A stretch of 64,000 nt of DNA, taken from assembly GCA_003564185.1 (NCBI GenBank), contig PXFS01000139.1:1-64000 (forward strand), given 5' to 3'. The position numbers and the translations under genes are program-made. This DNA comes from Flavobacteriaceae bacterium. GTDB lineage: Bacteria > Bacteroidota > Bacteroidia > Flavobacteriales > Flavobacteriaceae. Under the pieces are notes generated by a model. It saw nothing but the letters and a program-made list of their open reading frames with translations. It was not told the origin of the DNA and made no database searches. Of the stretch, positions 1 to 11,202 are shown piece by piece (position 1 is the stretch's first letter; each line of letters begins with the position of its first letter).

Positions 1-83
1 TGAGCAAATACTTGAGCAATTCCTTTACCAATTCCACGGCTTGCTCCTGTAATAATAACGTTTTTATTTTCCAACATTTTCAT
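1..83 (-). CDS. fabG: 3-oxoacyl-[ACP] reductase / SDR family protein (5' part only, runs off window)
   Basis: Reverse-strand translation MKMLENKNVIITGASRGIGKGIAQVFA: SDR TGxxxGIG nucleotide-binding motif with typical FabG N-terminus; truncated by window edge. Confidence 0.75.
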   Translation of the reverse strand, partial: MKMLENKNVIITGASRGIGKGIAQVFA

Positions 84-142
84 GACTACTGTGTTGTTTA
101 AATTTGCAAAAATACCTTGCAAACTCAAGTTGATTATATATT

Positions 143-180
143 TAAAAAAACCTTTGTATGCCCGAAGACCACAAAGGTTT
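143..180 (-). terminator. Rho-independent terminator downstream of sucD
   Basis: Inverted repeat AAACCTTTGT (148-157) / ACAAAGGTTT (171-180); on the minus strand the stem is followed by a T-run. Confidence 0.7.
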
Positions 181-196
181 AAATAAGTTTATTGAA

Positions 197-1069
197 TTAG
201 CCTAAAACTTCAGCTACTTTTTTACCGATTTCGGCAGGAGAATCTACTACGTGAATTCCACATTCTCTCATAATTGCTTTTTTAGCTTGAGCCGTATCTT
301 CACTACCTCCAACAATTGCACCTGCATGCCCCATTGTCCTTCCTGCAGGAGCAGTTTCTCCAGCTATAAAGCCAACCACAGGCTTTTTGCTGCCACTATT
401 TTTGTACCAATTGGCTGCGTCTGCTTCTAACTGACCTCCTATTTCACCAATCATTACTACACACTCAGTTGCTTCGTCATTCACAAGCATTTCTACGGCA
501 TCTTTGGTTGTTGTTCCTATGATTGGATCTCCACCAATACCAATGGCTGTAGTAATTCCTAAACCTTCTTTTACTACTTGATCAGCAGCTTCATAAGTAA
601 GCGTTCCAGATTTAGAAACAATACCAACTTTCCCTTTTTTGAAAACAAAACCAGGCATAATTCCTACTTTTGCTTCTTCTGGTGTAATAACTCCTGGGCA
701 GTTAGGACCTATTAATCTACAATCTTTATTTTTGATATAGTTAGCAGCTTTAATCATATCCTTAACAGGGATGCCTTCAGTAATAGCAATGATTACTTTG
801 ATTCCTGCATCAGCAGCTTCCATAATAGCGTCGGCAGCAAATGCTGGCGGCACAAAAATAATAGAAGTATCTGCTCCAGCTTTTTCAACCGCCTCTGCAA
901 CAGTATTGAAAACGGGTTTGTCTAGGTGCGTAGTCCCCCCTTTTCCTGGAGTAACTCCTCCAACTACATTGGTACCGTATTCAATCATTTGACCGGCGTG
1001 AAAAGTACCTTCACTACCTGTAAATCCTTGAACTATTATTTTTGAATTTTTGTTCACTAAAACGCTCAT
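197..1069 (-). CDS. sucD: Succinyl-CoA ligase (ADP-forming) subunit alpha
   Basis: 290 aa; [45 protein letters not shown] and GHAGAIVGG active-site motif. Confidence 0.96.
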   Translation of the reverse strand: MSVLVNKNSKIIVQGFTGSEGTFHAGQMIEYGTNVVGGVTPGKGGTTHLDKPVFNTVAEAVEKAGADTSIIFVPPAFAADAIMEAADAGIKVIIAITEGIPVKDMIKAANYIKNKDCRLIGPNCPGVITPEEAKVGIMPGFVFKKGKVGIVSKSGTLTYEAADQVVKEGLGITTAIGIGGDPIIGTTTKDAVEMLVNDEATECVVMIGEIGGQLEADAANWYKNSGSKKPVVGFIAGETAPAGRTMGHAGAIVGGSEDTAQAKKAIMRECGIHVVDSPAEIGKKVAEVLG

Positions 1070-1140
1070 AATATTGTCATATTTTTGTTCAACAAATGTA
1101 ATTTTTTTCCAACGATTCTAAAAGTAAATCCTGTTTTATT

Positions 1141-1515
1141 TTAATCTCGATTGCTTCTATGACTCATCATTTCTCCTTGTACAATCCTATTGTTTTCTAG
1201 GGTCCAGAAACAACTAAATTCAGCCAAAGGAAAAACCTCTTCAGATTCAACTGTTTTAACATCATAAGAAAAGCTTATAGCCACTTGATTATCTTCTGCA
1301 ATGCAATTGTGTAGACTAAATTGTAAACTTTCAAAAGATTTGGCCATCTCTGCTATCAAGGCAGAAAAATCAGCACCAGTTAAGTGTTGAATACCCGTAG
1401 TACCATTCCACTCAATTCTTGCTGATGGGCTTAAATAATCACTTATAATACTGGGGTTTTCATAAAAGTTAGAAGATAAGAAGTCAATAATTATTTCCTT
1501 GTTCTTAGTTGTCAT
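1141..1515 (-). CDS. SnoaL/NTF2-like nuclear transport factor 2 family protein
   Basis: 124 aa small NTF2-like fold pattern; overlaps the end of the upstream lpxD-like ORF by 11 bp. Confidence 0.6.
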   Translation of the reverse strand: MTTKNKEIIIDFLSSNFYENPSIISDYLSPSARIEWNGTTGIQHLTGADFSALIAEMAKSFESLQFSLHNCIAEDNQVAISFSYDVKTVESEEVFPLAEFSCFWTLENNRIVQGEMMSHRSNRD

Positions 1516-2443
1516 CCTTTAATTTTTTTATCCATTTAGGAAGCAAGCTTAAACTTGCAATTTCCCTTGCTTTTTGTTTAAAAGGACCTGCTGGAGAACC
1601 CAAGAAGGTTCCTTTTTCTGTTACGGCTTTTGCTACACCAGATTGGGCTAAAAAAGTGCTTCCTTTAGCTATTCGAATGCCACTAATAACACCCACTTGC
1701 CCCCAAAAAGTCACTTCATCCTCAACCACAACACAACCGGCTATTCCCACTTGTGAAGCAATTAAGCAACGTTTTCCTATTTGTGTGTCATGACCTATCT
1801 GTACCTGATTATCTATTTTTGTTCCTTCTCCAATTCGCGTAGTTCCAGACACCCCTCGATCTATAGTAGTTAAGGCACCTATTTCTACATCATCTTCTAT
1901 TGCAATATCGCCAGTTGAAATCAGTTTATCAAAATGGTCTCCTCTATTTTTATAGTAAAATGCATCTCCTCCCAACACCGTACCTGAATGAATAATTACA
2001 CGATTAGCTATTCGTGTACCTGAACCAATACTCACATTAGCATGAATGATACAATCTTCACCAATTTCAACATTTTCACCTATAAAAACATTAGGTTGAA
2101 TATGGGTGTTCTTACCAATTTTTGCAGTTTTTGCAATGGCTTTACTGGCAGGTTGAAATTGCTGAAAGTGTTTGGCTAAACGGTTAAAGTCTGAAAAAGG
2201 ATCGCTAGAAATCAACAAAGCTTTTCCTTCTGGATAATCTACTTTTTTGTTAATCAGCACAATAGTAGCCGCCGATTGAAGGGCCTTATCATAGTATTTT
2301 GGATGATCTACAAAAACTATATCACCTGCTTCAACCATATGAATTTCATTCATTCCTTGCACCGGAAAATCAGCTTTACCTACATAATCACAGTCAATAA
2401 GCTTAGCAATATCCGCAAGTGCATAAGTTTTAGGAAACTTCAT
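1505..2443 (-). CDS. LpxD-like UDP-3-O-(3-hydroxyacyl)glucosamine N-acyltransferase paralog
   Basis: 312 aa, left-handed beta-helix hexapeptide repeats (IGKNTHIQPNVFIGENVEIGEDC), LpxD-like N-terminal domain. Confidence 0.8.
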   Translation of the reverse strand: MKFPKTYALADIAKLIDCDYVGKADFPVQGMNEIHMVEAGDIVFVDHPKYYDKALQSAATIVLINKKVDYPEGKALLISSDPFSDFNRLAKHFQQFQPASKAIAKTAKIGKNTHIQPNVFIGENVEIGEDCIIHANVSIGSGTRIANRVIIHSGTVLGGDAFYYKNRGDHFDKLISTGDIAIEDDVEIGALTTIDRGVSGTTRIGEGTKIDNQVQIGHDTQIGKRCLIASQVGIAGCVVVEDEVTFWGQVGVISGIRIAKGSTFLAQSGVAKAVTEKGTFLGSPAGPFKQKAREIASLSLLPKWIKKLKDDN

Positions 2444-2449
2444 CAGGTC

Positions 2450-3016
2450 TTATTCTTTGATTCTTTCTTTGTAAGTACCCTTCTCTGTCTCCACTTTAAT
2501 TTTATCACCTTCATTGATGAATAATGGTACATTTACGGTTGCTCCAGTTTCCACAGTAGCTGGTTTTGTTGCGTTAGTAGCTGTATTCCCTTTTACTCCT
2601 GGCTCCGTATGAGTAACTTCTAACACCACGTTGGCTGGCATTTCAACAGAAAGCGGCGCATTGTCCTCCGTGTTGATAATTACGGTTACTACCTCACCTT
2701 CTTTCAATAAATCTGGACGGTCTAAAGCAGCTTCAACCAATCTAATTTGAGTGTAATCTTCCGTGTTCATAAAATGGAAAAATTCGCCTTCTTGATAAAG
2801 AAATTGAAATTTGTGGGTTTCCACACGAACTTCATCGATTTTATGTCCTGCCGAAAAGGTGTTTTCAACCACTTTTCCTGTTGTTACACTTTTTAATTTT
2901 GTACGAACAAATGCAGGACCTTTACCGGGCTTTACATGTAAGAATTCAATTATTTTATAGATATCGTGGTTGTATTTTATACAAAGTCCATTTCTAATAT
3001 CGCTAGTACTTGCCAT
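2450..3016 (-). CDS. efp: Translation elongation factor P
   Basis: 188 aa; MASTSDIRNGLCIKYNHDIYKIIEFLHVKPGKGPAFVRTKLK, KPGKG loop. Confidence 0.96.
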   Translation of the reverse strand: MASTSDIRNGLCIKYNHDIYKIIEFLHVKPGKGPAFVRTKLKSVTTGKVVENTFSAGHKIDEVRVETHKFQFLYQEGEFFHFMNTEDYTQIRLVEAALDRPDLLKEGEVVTVIINTEDNAPLSVEMPANVVLEVTHTEPGVKGNTATNATKPATVETGATVNVPLFINEGDKIKVETEKGTYKERIKE

Positions 3017-3025
3017 AGTTATTTT

Positions 3026-3808
3026 TTAATTTGTAAAATATCCTTTCATTATTCCTCTTTGCGAATTCTTGATGAACTGCAAAATTTCATCTCGTTCTGG
3101 AGTGGCTTCCATTTCCGCTTCAATAATGGATACCGCTTGAGAATTATTGTAATGTTTTTGGTAGAGAATTCTGTAGATGTTTTGCACTTCTCTTATTTTC
3201 TCTGTATCAAACCCTCTTCGCCTTAATCCAACAGAATTAATACCCACATAAGAAAGTGGCTCTCTTGCTGCTTTCACGTATGGAGGTACATCTTTTCTAA
3301 CCAACGAACCCCCTGTTATAAAGGCATGTTTACCAATGCTACAAAACTGCTGAACGGCAGACATTCCAGCTAATACGGCAAAATCGCCTACTGTAGTATG
3401 CCCTGCCAGCGTTGAGTTATTGGAAAAAACGCAATTGTCCCCAACAATACAATCATGAGCAATATGACAATAGGCCATGATCCAACAATTTTTTCCTACT
3501 CGAGTTGTACCTCTATCTACGGTACCTCTATTAATGGTTACGCATTCTCTTATTGTGGTTCCATCACCAATTTCGGTGGTGGTTTCTTCATCGTCAAACT
3601 TTTTATCTTGGGGAATTGCTGAAATAACAGCTCCTGGAAAAATACTTACATTTTTCCCTATTCTTGCACCTTCCATGATGGTAACGTTGGAACCAATCCA
3701 ACTCCCTTCCCCAATAACAACATTGTTATGAATGGTTGTAAAAGGCTCTATAACAACATTTTTGGCAATTTTAGCGCCTGGATGTACGTAGGCTAATGGT
3801 TGATTCAT
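3026..3808 (-). CDS. lpxA: Acyl-ACP--UDP-N-acetylglucosamine O-acyltransferase
   Basis: 260 aa hexapeptide-repeat protein; AHDCIVGDNCVFSNNSTLAGHTTVGDFAVLAGMSAVQQFCSIGKHAFITGGS typical LpxA. Confidence 0.95.
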   Translation of the reverse strand: MNQPLAYVHPGAKIAKNVVIEPFTTIHNNVVIGEGSWIGSNVTIMEGARIGKNVSIFPGAVISAIPQDKKFDDEETTTEIGDGTTIRECVTINRGTVDRGTTRVGKNCWIMAYCHIAHDCIVGDNCVFSNNSTLAGHTTVGDFAVLAGMSAVQQFCSIGKHAFITGGSLVRKDVPPYVKAAREPLSYVGINSVGLRRRGFDTEKIREVQNIYRILYQKHYNNSQAVSIIEAEMEATPERDEILQFIKNSQRGIMKGYFTN

Positions 3809-5218
3809 CTACTCTTCTTTTTTCTGTTTTACAATCTGCGCCATCAATTCGGCTTCACAAGCTAATTTACCATTGGTGTAGGCATAGGCTTGCATATGGC
3901 AGATCCCTCGTCTAATAGGACTAATAAGTTCCAATTTAAAGATGATGGTATCTCCAGGTACTACTTGCTGTTTGAATTTCACATTATCTATTTTCATGAA
4001 AAAAGTCAAGTAGTTTTCAGGATCAGGAACGGTACTTAAAGCTAGGATACCGCCTGTTTGCGCCATCGCTTCAACTTGTAACACCCCAGGCATTACAGGC
4101 TTTCCGGGAAAGTGCCCTACAAAGAAAGGCTCATTCATGGTCACGTTCTTCACTCCAATTACATGAGTGTCTGTTAGTTCATATATCTTATCTACCAATA
4201 AAAAAGGTGAACGGTGTGGAAGCATTTCCATAATTTGGTTCACATCTTTTAAAGGCGTTGCATTTAAATCAATTTTAGGCACTTTATTTCGCTTTTCCAT
4301 CTTTATGATTTTAGAAAGCTTTTTGGCAAATAGCGTATTTATGGTATGCCCAGGCTTATTAGCTATTACTTTACCTCGAATACGCGTACCAACTAAAGCT
4401 AAATCACCAATTACATCTAATAGCTTGTGTCTAGCCGCTTCATTGGGGTGATGCAATTCTAAATTATCTAAAATTCCATTAGGCTTGACTGAAATCTTAT
4501 TTTTTCCAAAAGCAACTTTTAGCTTTTCCATAATTTCTGGAGAAAGCTCTTTATCTACATAAACAATGGCATTGTTTAAGTCGCCACCTTTAATCAACCC
4601 ATGCTCGAGTAAAGCTTCAAGTTCATGCAAAAAACTAAAGGTTCTTGAGCTAGCAATTTCCTTTTTGAATTGCGAAATACTACTTATAGATGCATTTTGA
4701 GTACCTAAGACTTTGGTTCCAAAATCAACCATAGTTGTAACCTGGTACTCGTCTGCTGGCATGACTAATATCTCTGAACCAGTTTCTTCATCAGAGTAAG
4801 AGATTACATCATTAACAATAAATTCAAAACGTTCTGCATCTAACTCTTTTTTTCCTGCTTTTTCCAAAGCTTTTACAAAATCCTTTGAAGACCCATCCAT
4901 AATAGGTGGCTCGGAAGCATTGAGTTCAATAATCACATTATCCAAGTCCAGTCCAACACAAGCTGCTAATACGTGCTCGGAGGTGTTTATACTCACTCCA
5001 TTTTTTTCTAAGCTCGTGCCACGTTGTGTACTTGTGACTAAATTAGCATCTGCAGGAATTTGTGGATGTCCTTCAAGATCAGTCCTTACAAAAACAAATC
5101 CTACGTTAGCTTCGGCTGGTTTAAAAGTAAGTTTGACTTCTTTTCCTGTGTGTAGGCCAACACCACTAAGAGAAGCTTCTTGCTCTATCGTGGTTTGTTT
5201 AGCTTTTTGCTTGCTCAT
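3809..5218 (-). CDS. lpxC/fabZ: Bifunctional UDP-3-O-acyl-GlcNAc deacetylase / 3-hydroxyacyl-ACP dehydratase (LpxC-FabZ fusion)
   Basis: 469 aa; LpxC N-terminal part ([37 protein letters not shown]) fused to FabZ ([33 protein letters not shown]). Confidence 0.95.
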   Translation of the reverse strand: MSKQKAKQTTIEQEASLSGVGLHTGKEVKLTFKPAEANVGFVFVRTDLEGHPQIPADANLVTSTQRGTSLEKNGVSINTSEHVLAACVGLDLDNVIIELNASEPPIMDGSSKDFVKALEKAGKKELDAERFEFIVNDVISYSDEETGSEILVMPADEYQVTTMVDFGTKVLGTQNASISSISQFKKEIASSRTFSFLHELEALLEHGLIKGGDLNNAIVYVDKELSPEIMEKLKVAFGKNKISVKPNGILDNLELHHPNEAARHKLLDVIGDLALVGTRIRGKVIANKPGHTINTLFAKKLSKIIKMEKRNKVPKIDLNATPLKDVNQIMEMLPHRSPFLLVDKIYELTDTHVIGVKNVTMNEPFFVGHFPGKPVMPGVLQVEAMAQTGGILALSTVPDPENYLTFFMKIDNVKFKQQVVPGDTIIFKLELISPIRRGICHMQAYAYTNGKLACEAELMAQIVKQKKEE

Positions 5219-6239
5219 CTTTTTTTAATTGTTTTTCAATATTGTTAATATTCCTTACTATTTCAGGTAGGTTTTTGAAGTGAACGTATGATTTATTGAA
5301 ATCACCATAATTAATAGCTGGTGTTCCTTGCAAAACTTCTCCATCTTTTACATTTCTTCCAATACCGGTCTGTGCTTGAATTCTAACATGGTCACCGATT
5401 TGAATATGACCTACAATACCCACTTGCCCACCTATCAAACAATGTTTACCAATTTTAGTAGAACCTGCTATACCTGTTTGTGCGGCAATTGCAGTATGTT
5501 TGCCAATTTCGACATTATGAGCAATTTGAATTTGGTTATCTAATTTCACTCCATCACGAATAACAGTTGACCCTAAAGTAGCTCGGTCTATGGTTGTTCC
5601 AGCACCCACATCAACATAATCTCCAATAATCACATTACCAATTTGAGGAACTTTTTTGTATACCCCATCATCATCGGGTGAAAAGCCAAAACCATCTGCT
5701 CCAATAACACACCCACCGTGAATCACTGAGTGGTTACCAATAATGGTTTCTGAATAAATTTTACTTCCAGCAAAAACAATTACATTATCTCCAATTTCAA
5801 CATTATCACCTATATAAACATGGGGGTAAATCTTCACATTATCCCCTAGCTTTACATTTTTACCAAGATACGCAAAAGCTCCAATATACACGTCTTCGCC
5901 ATATGTTGCTGAGGCATCTATATAAGTAGGGTCATCAATTCCAGATTTGCTTAGCTTAACTTGATTATAGTATTCTAGTAATTTTGAAAAAGCCTCATAA
6001 GGTTGAGCAACTTTAATCAAGGTAGTTTTGATTTCATCTTGGGCTTCAAAATCTTCGCCTACTATACAGATACTCGCATTAGTTGAATAGATGTAGGAAG
6101 TATATTTTGGGTTAGCCAGAAAAGTCAAGGAGCCTTCAGTTCCTTCTTCTATTTTTGAAAGACGATCAACTTCAACATTGCTATCGCCAACAATTTGACC
6201 TTCTAATATTTCTGCTATTTGGGTTGCTTTAAATTTCAT
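5199..6239 (-). CDS. lpxD: UDP-3-O-(3-hydroxymyristoyl)glucosamine N-acyltransferase
   Basis: 346 aa; [20 protein letters not shown]-terminus, hexapeptide repeats, [40 protein letters not shown]. Confidence 0.93.
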   Translation of the reverse strand: MKFKATQIAEILEGQIVGDSNVEVDRLSKIEEGTEGSLTFLANPKYTSYIYSTNASICIVGEDFEAQDEIKTTLIKVAQPYEAFSKLLEYYNQVKLSKSGIDDPTYIDASATYGEDVYIGAFAYLGKNVKLGDNVKIYPHVYIGDNVEIGDNVIVFAGSKIYSETIIGNHSVIHGGCVIGADGFGFSPDDDGVYKKVPQIGNVIIGDYVDVGAGTTIDRATLGSTVIRDGVKLDNQIQIAHNVEIGKHTAIAAQTGIAGSTKIGKHCLIGGQVGIVGHIQIGDHVRIQAQTGIGRNVKDGEVLQGTPAINYGDFNKSYVHFKNLPEIVRNINNIEKQLKKDEQAKS

Positions 6240-6262
6240 TTTGACAAAAATAGAAAAAAAAC

Positions 6263-7522
6263 TTAATTATAAAATTTTGGATAGCATATATAATATTTCA
6301 CAACAGGTTGAGACAAAGCTTTTAAATTAAATTGATCTGAAGCTTTGGCCACGTCCTTGGTTTTTCCATTCTTGTAAAGGATTTTAATTTGCTCCTCTTG
6401 AGCATGGTAAGCCGTGTTAGAGGTTTCTCCTTGAAAAACAAAATAAGATGCTTCTTCTTCATTAATTTCGTAAGCCTTACATACTTGATTTATTTTTTCT
6501 GAAAATTTTGTAGAAGAAACTGGTTTATTCTTTAATTTAATTTTTAACAGATTTCTATTTATAAGCATCAGGCAGAGCCTACTTAACACAAAATCTTGAT
6601 GAGAAGTCCATTTTTTAATGGCCGAAATCACATCATAATCATCCAATTTTGAAAACGTCTCTAAAGCTTTTAAATCCAATTGTTCTTCTGAAATGTTTTG
6701 CTTCAAAAAGAAATCCAAATAAGAAGAGGTTTCAAGGTTTACCGAATGATGAACTAGAAACTTAGCTCGCTTAAAAATTTTGATGAGTAGTTGTTCAGCT
6801 ACTAATCCCGTTTTATGCAAGTAAACTTGCCAATACATCAACCGCCTCGCTACTAAAAATTTTTCTACCGAATAGATTCCTTTTTCTTCAATCACCAATT
6901 CATTGTTCGCTACATTCATCATGGTAATGATTCGTTCTGAATTGATATTCCCTTCGGCTACGCCGGTAAAAAAACTATCTCGTTTAAGGTAGTCTAATCG
7001 ATCTATGTCCAACTGACTAGCCAACAGTTGTTGAAGGAATTTTTTAGGATGTTGTTTATTAAAAATCTGCATTGCTAAAGTTAGCTTTCCATCAAAAATG
7101 GTATTGAGTGCTTGCATGAACTGAAGCGAAATGCTCTCATGACTAACTCCTTCTATAATACTATGTTCCATAGCGTGTGAAAAAGGACCATGACCAATAT
7201 CATGCAATAAAATTGCGATCAGCAGTGCTTCCTCTTCTTCTGCAGAAATTGATGTTCCTTTAAAGCGGAGTATACCAATGGCTTTTCGCATAAGATGTAC
7301 ACAGCCTAAAGCATGATGAAAGCGCGTATGATGTGCGCCAGGGTAAACTAGATAAGACATGCCCATTTGAGAAATTCTGCGCAAACGCTGAAAGTAGGGA
7401 TGCTCAATCAAGTCGAAAATTATTTCTGACGGAATGGTAATAAAACCATAAATGGGGTCGTTAATTATCTTAAGTTTGTTTCTTTTGTTCAAAAGACAAG
7501 ATTTTAAAGCAAATATAGACAA
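6263..7522 (-). CDS. HD domain-containing phosphohydrolase (real start perhaps TTG at 7492)
   Basis: HD motif [27 protein letters not shown]-terminus. ORF-track start at 7522 is a TTG; another TTG at 7492 is closer to the conserved N-terminus. Confidence 0.85.
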   Translation of the reverse strand: MSIFALKSCLLNKRNKLKIINDPIYGFITIPSEIIFDLIEHPYFQRLRRISQMGMSYLVYPGAHHTRFHHALGCVHLMRKAIGILRFKGTSISAEEEEALLIAILLHDIGHGPFSHAMEHSIIEGVSHESISLQFMQALNTIFDGKLTLAMQIFNKQHPKKFLQQLLASQLDIDRLDYLKRDSFFTGVAEGNINSERIITMMNVANNELVIEEKGIYSVEKFLVARRLMYWQVYLHKTGLVAEQLLIKIFKRAKFLVHHSVNLETSSYLDFFLKQNISEEQLDLKALETFSKLDDYDVISAIKKWTSHQDFVLSRLCLMLINRNLLKIKLKNKPVSSTKFSEKINQVCKAYEINEEEASYFVFQGETSNTAYHAQEEQIKILYKNGKTKDVAKASDQFNLKALSQPVVKYYICYPKFYN

Positions 7523-7525
7523 AAT

Positions 7526-9076
7526 ATGAGCAAGATTAGCGTACTTTGGGTAGATGATGAGATAGATTTATTAAAACCTCACATTTTATTTTTAGAAAAG
7601 AAGGATTATGAAGTAACCACCTGCCAAAGCGGAACTGAAGCTTTGGAAGAGGTACAAAAAAATAGCTTTGATATCATTTTTTTAGATGAAAATATGCCTG
7701 GACTTACAGGTTTAGAAACGCTTTTTGAATTGAAATCTTTCAACAGCCAAACCCCTGTGGTAATGGTAACGAAAAGCGAGGAAGAAAACATCATGGAGGA
7801 GGCTATTGGGGCTAAGATTGCTGATTACCTCATCAAGCCTGTTAACCCTAATCAAATTTTACTTTCCATCAAGAAAAACCTTGACCACAATAGATTGGTG
7901 AGTCAGAAAACCTCTTCAAATTACCAACAGGAATTTAGAAAAATTGCTATGGATATGGCTATGATCAACACTTACCAAGAATGGGTTGACATCTACAAAA
8001 GACTTGTTTATTGGGAGTTAGAACTTGATGATGTGAATGATGATAGCATGTTAGAAATTCTCCAGTCTCAAAAAATTGAAGCCAATAATGAGTTTTTTAA
8101 ATTCATTGAGAAAAATTATAAAAATTGGTTTAAAGCTGGTGAAGATGCACCCGTTTTATCTCATACCTTATTGAAGAAAAAGGTGTTTCCATTGGTCAAC
8201 CAAAAACAACCTACCCTTCTGGTAGTGATTGATAATTTACGTTACGACCAATTTAAAGTTTTTGAAGAGCAGATAAATAAGTACTATAAAAAAACTGAAG
8301 AAGAAAGCTTCTTTAGCATTCTTCCAACAGCTACTCAATATGCTAGAAATGCTATGTTTTCTGGTTTAATGCCAGCTGATATGGAAAAAATTTATCCCGA
8401 ATATTGGAAAAATGATACGGATGAAGGCGGTAAAAATAATTTTGAAAAGGAATTCCTTGATACTCAAATTAAACGACTAGGAAAAGATATAGATTTTGAT
8501 TACATTAAAATTACCAATTTTAATAGTGGAAAGAAATTAGTTGAAAATTTTGCTCAGCAAAAGAACAAAGATTTAACTGTTTTGGTATATAATTTTGTAG
8601 ATATGATTTCGCATGCCAAAACTGAAATGGAAGTAATTAAAGAATTGGCTGCAGATGATAAATCCTACCGTTCAATCACAGAAAGTTGGTTCAAGAATTC
8701 GCCTTTATTAGATGTTATTCAGCAAGCAAAGCACATGGGATTCCAGCTGATGGTTACTACTGATCACGGCACCATAAACGTGAAAACGCCTTCTAAAGTG
8801 ATAGGAGATAAAAACACTAGTTTAAATTTAAGATATAAAACAGGGAAAAGTTTAACTTACCAAGACAAGGATGTATTTGCTGTAAAAAATCCTAAAGAAA
8901 TTCACTTGCCCAGCATCAATATGAGTAGTTCATATATTTTTGCTCGAGGCGATTATTTCTTGGCTTATCCAAATAATTTTAACTATTACGTAAATTACTA
9001 CAGAAATACCTTTCAGCATGGAGGTGTTTCATTAGAGGAAATGATTATTCCATTTAGTGTATATTTACCTAAGTAA
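7526..9076 (+). CDS. porX: T9SS response regulator / PglZ domain protein PorX
   Basis: 516 aa; N-terminal CheY-like receiver (VLWVDDEIDLLKPHILFLE, D-E-N-M-P) plus C-terminal alkaline-phosphatase-like PglZ domain (VVIDNLRYDQF, TTDHGT). Confidence 0.92.
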   Translation: MSKISVLWVDDEIDLLKPHILFLEKKDYEVTTCQSGTEALEEVQKNSFDIIFLDENMPGLTGLETLFELKSFNSQTPVVMVTKSEEENIMEEAIGAKIADYLIKPVNPNQILLSIKKNLDHNRLVSQKTSSNYQQEFRKIAMDMAMINTYQEWVDIYKRLVYWELELDDVNDDSMLEILQSQKIEANNEFFKFIEKNYKNWFKAGEDAPVLSHTLLKKKVFPLVNQKQPTLLVVIDNLRYDQFKVFEEQINKYYKKTEEESFFSILPTATQYARNAMFSGLMPADMEKIYPEYWKNDTDEGGKNNFEKEFLDTQIKRLGKDIDFDYIKITNFNSGKKLVENFAQQKNKDLTVLVYNFVDMISHAKTEMEVIKELAADDKSYRSITESWFKNSPLLDVIQQAKHMGFQLMVTTDHGTINVKTPSKVIGDKNTSLNLRYKTGKSLTYQDKDVFAVKNPKEIHLPSINMSSSYIFARGDYFLAYPNNFNYYVNYYRNTFQHGGVSLEEMIIPFSVYLPK

Positions 9077-9088
9077 ACATCAGATTTA

Positions 9089-9496
9089 ATGGAATATAGT
9101 CTTAATGAAATTCAACAAGTGGGCAAATTTATACTTTCAAAAGCCCAACATCAAGCCTTGTTATTTTATGGAGAAATGGGCGTAGGAAAAACTACATTAA
9201 TTAAGGTTATTGTGCAATTACTTGGATCTTCAGATCAGGTATCTAGTCCAACTTTTTCATTGGTAAATGAGTACCATTATCCGCATGGAAAAATTTTTCA
9301 TTTCGATTTATACCGAATCAAACAGGAAGAAGAAGTAGCTGATATTGGATTTGAGGATTATTTTTATGAAGCTAAAGATTGGCAGTTTATTGAATGGCCT
9401 GAAATGATTCCTAATTTACTCCCTGAGGAACACACAGCTGTTCATGTTGAACTATTAGCCTCGGGAAAGCGAAAAATTAATCTTGTTGATTCTTAA
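9089..9496 (+). CDS. tsaE: tRNA threonylcarbamoyladenosine biosynthesis ATPase TsaE
   Basis: 135 aa; Walker A GEMGVGKTT, SSPTFSLVNEY, FHFDLYR. Confidence 0.94.
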   Translation: MEYSLNEIQQVGKFILSKAQHQALLFYGEMGVGKTTLIKVIVQLLGSSDQVSSPTFSLVNEYHYPHGKIFHFDLYRIKQEEEVADIGFEDYFYEAKDWQFIEWPEMIPNLLPEEHTAVHVELLASGKRKINLVDS

Positions 9497-9584
9497 AATC
9501 GAAAGCATTTTTAGAAAAAATTTAATTTAATTTGCGAATTCATTTTAATTTGCCTTATTTTATACTTCTTTTTAACAACTTAAA

Positions 9585-10784
9585 ATGAGTCAACCTACAA
9601 CCCCGTTCAGTAAAAAAGAATTGCTCCCACAGGAGGAAATGCTTGAACTCAATCGCGATAAAGGCGAATTATTTATCGGTATTCCTAAAGAATGTAACTT
9701 TCAAGAAAAGCGTATTTGTTTGACTCCAGATGCGGTAGCTGGATTAACCGCAAACGGTCACCGGGTATTGATTGAAAAAGGGGCTGGATTACACGCTAAT
9801 TTTACCGACCAAAATTACAGCGAGGCTGGGGCTGAAGTAACAAGTGAAAAGGCAAAGGTTTTTGGTTGTCCTATTGTTTTAAAAGTTACTCCTCCAAGTT
9901 TTAAAGAATTGGATTTAATGCATCCTCACTCTAGCTTAATTTCTGCATTACAACTGAAAACCATAGGAAAAGAATATTTCAAAAAATTAGCAGAAAAACG
10001 AATTACTGCCTTGGCATTCGATTTTATCAAGGATGAATATGGCAGCTATCCAGCGGTTGAAGCCTTAAGTGAAATTGCAGGTAATGCATCCGTGTTAATC
10101 GCTTCTGAATTACTTTCAAACACTTCTGATGGAAATGGTTTAATGTTTGGAAACATCAGCGGTGTTCCACCTACAGAAGTAGTTATTTTAGGGGCTGGTA
10201 CAGTGGGTTTTTACGCTGCTAAATCTTCTTTGGGTTTGGGTGCTAACGTAAAAGTTTTTGACAGCTCACTAACTAAGCTGAGAAAAATTCAGAAGGAATT
10301 AGGTCAAAACGTATATACTTCTACCCTACAACCTAAGAATTTAATTAAATCGCTTAAACGTGCAGATGTTGTGGTGGGTGCCGTACGTGGTAAAAACCGA
10401 GCACCGGTTATTGTAACTCAAGAAATGGTTGAAAAAATGAAACCTGACTCCGTTATTATTGATGTAAGTATTGATATGGGGGGCTGTATTGAAACCTCCG
10501 AAATTACTTCTCATGACCATCCAGTTATAAACAAGTATGGGGTAATTCACTACTGTGTCCCAAATATACCCTCTCGTTATGCTCGTTCAGCATCTATTTC
10601 TATAAGTAACATTTTTACTCCTTATTTATTGCAAATTGGTGAAGAAGGAGGGATTGAAAATGCCTTACGTTTTGATTTAGGTTTGCGAAATGGTCTTTAT
10701 TCTTACCACGGAGTTATCACCAAAAAAGCTATAGCTGATTGGTTTGGGGTAGAATATAGAGATATTAATTTGTTAATTTTTTGA
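9585..10784 (+). CDS. ald: Alanine dehydrogenase
   Basis: 399 aa; IGIPKECNFQEKRICLTPDAV, Rossmann VVILGAGTVGFYAAKSSLGLGANVKVFD. Confidence 0.9.
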   Translation: MSQPTTPFSKKELLPQEEMLELNRDKGELFIGIPKECNFQEKRICLTPDAVAGLTANGHRVLIEKGAGLHANFTDQNYSEAGAEVTSEKAKVFGCPIVLKVTPPSFKELDLMHPHSSLISALQLKTIGKEYFKKLAEKRITALAFDFIKDEYGSYPAVEALSEIAGNASVLIASELLSNTSDGNGLMFGNISGVPPTEVVILGAGTVGFYAAKSSLGLGANVKVFDSSLTKLRKIQKELGQNVYTSTLQPKNLIKSLKRADVVVGAVRGKNRAPVIVTQEMVEKMKPDSVIIDVSIDMGGCIETSEITSHDHPVINKYGVIHYCVPNIPSRYARSASISISNIFTPYLLQIGEEGGIENALRFDLGLRNGLYSYHGVITKKAIADWFGVEYRDINLLIF

Positions 10785-10913
10785 TAGGCCTTCTGTACTT
10801 TAAATGCTGAAAAACTTGGCTGAAGACAATAAAGATAATTGTATAGACCAAAAATTTAAGATGCCCATAAGATTTTTTGTTTCGTATTTTTTTAAATTCA
10901 CCTAAAAAATAAA

Positions 10914-11198
10914 ATGAAGTTCTCAGAAAAGGAAATACAAGAAAAAATAGCACATTTTTCAGAATGGACTTATAATGAAAATGCAATTCATACTAGAATA
11001 GAGTTTGAAAACTTTAAAGAAGCCTTTAGCTTTATGGCAAGAGTAGCTTTTGAAGCTGAAGCACAGGCTCATCATCCAGAATGGACTAATGTATACAATC
11101 AAGTTGAAATTTCATTATCCACTCATGATGCAGGTGGAGTAACTGAAAAAGATTTCAAATTAGCTAAAACAATTGACCAGCTTCTTGGTGAAATATAA
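10914..11198 (+). CDS. phhB: 4a-hydroxytetrahydrobiopterin dehydratase (PCD/DCoH family)
   Basis: 94 aa; F.EAFSFMARVAFEAEAQAHHPEWTNVYNQVEISLSTHDAGGVTEKD. Confidence 0.92.
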   Translation: MKFSEKEIQEKIAHFSEWTYNENAIHTRIEFENFKEAFSFMARVAFEAEAQAHHPEWTNVYNQVEISLSTHDAGGVTEKDFKLAKTIDQLLGEI

Positions 11199-11202
11199 TT
11201 TT

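Noticed and set aside
771-992. Antisense ORF opposite sucD (and similar ones opposite lpxC, lpxA, pdhB, etfA)
   Set aside because: Lie wholly inside well-supported genes on the other strand with no recognisable protein features.
7526-9076. PglZ domain, found in BREX phage-defence systems
   Set aside because: It is fused to a CheY-like receiver as in PorX and sits next to tsaE/ald; no other BREX genes nearby.
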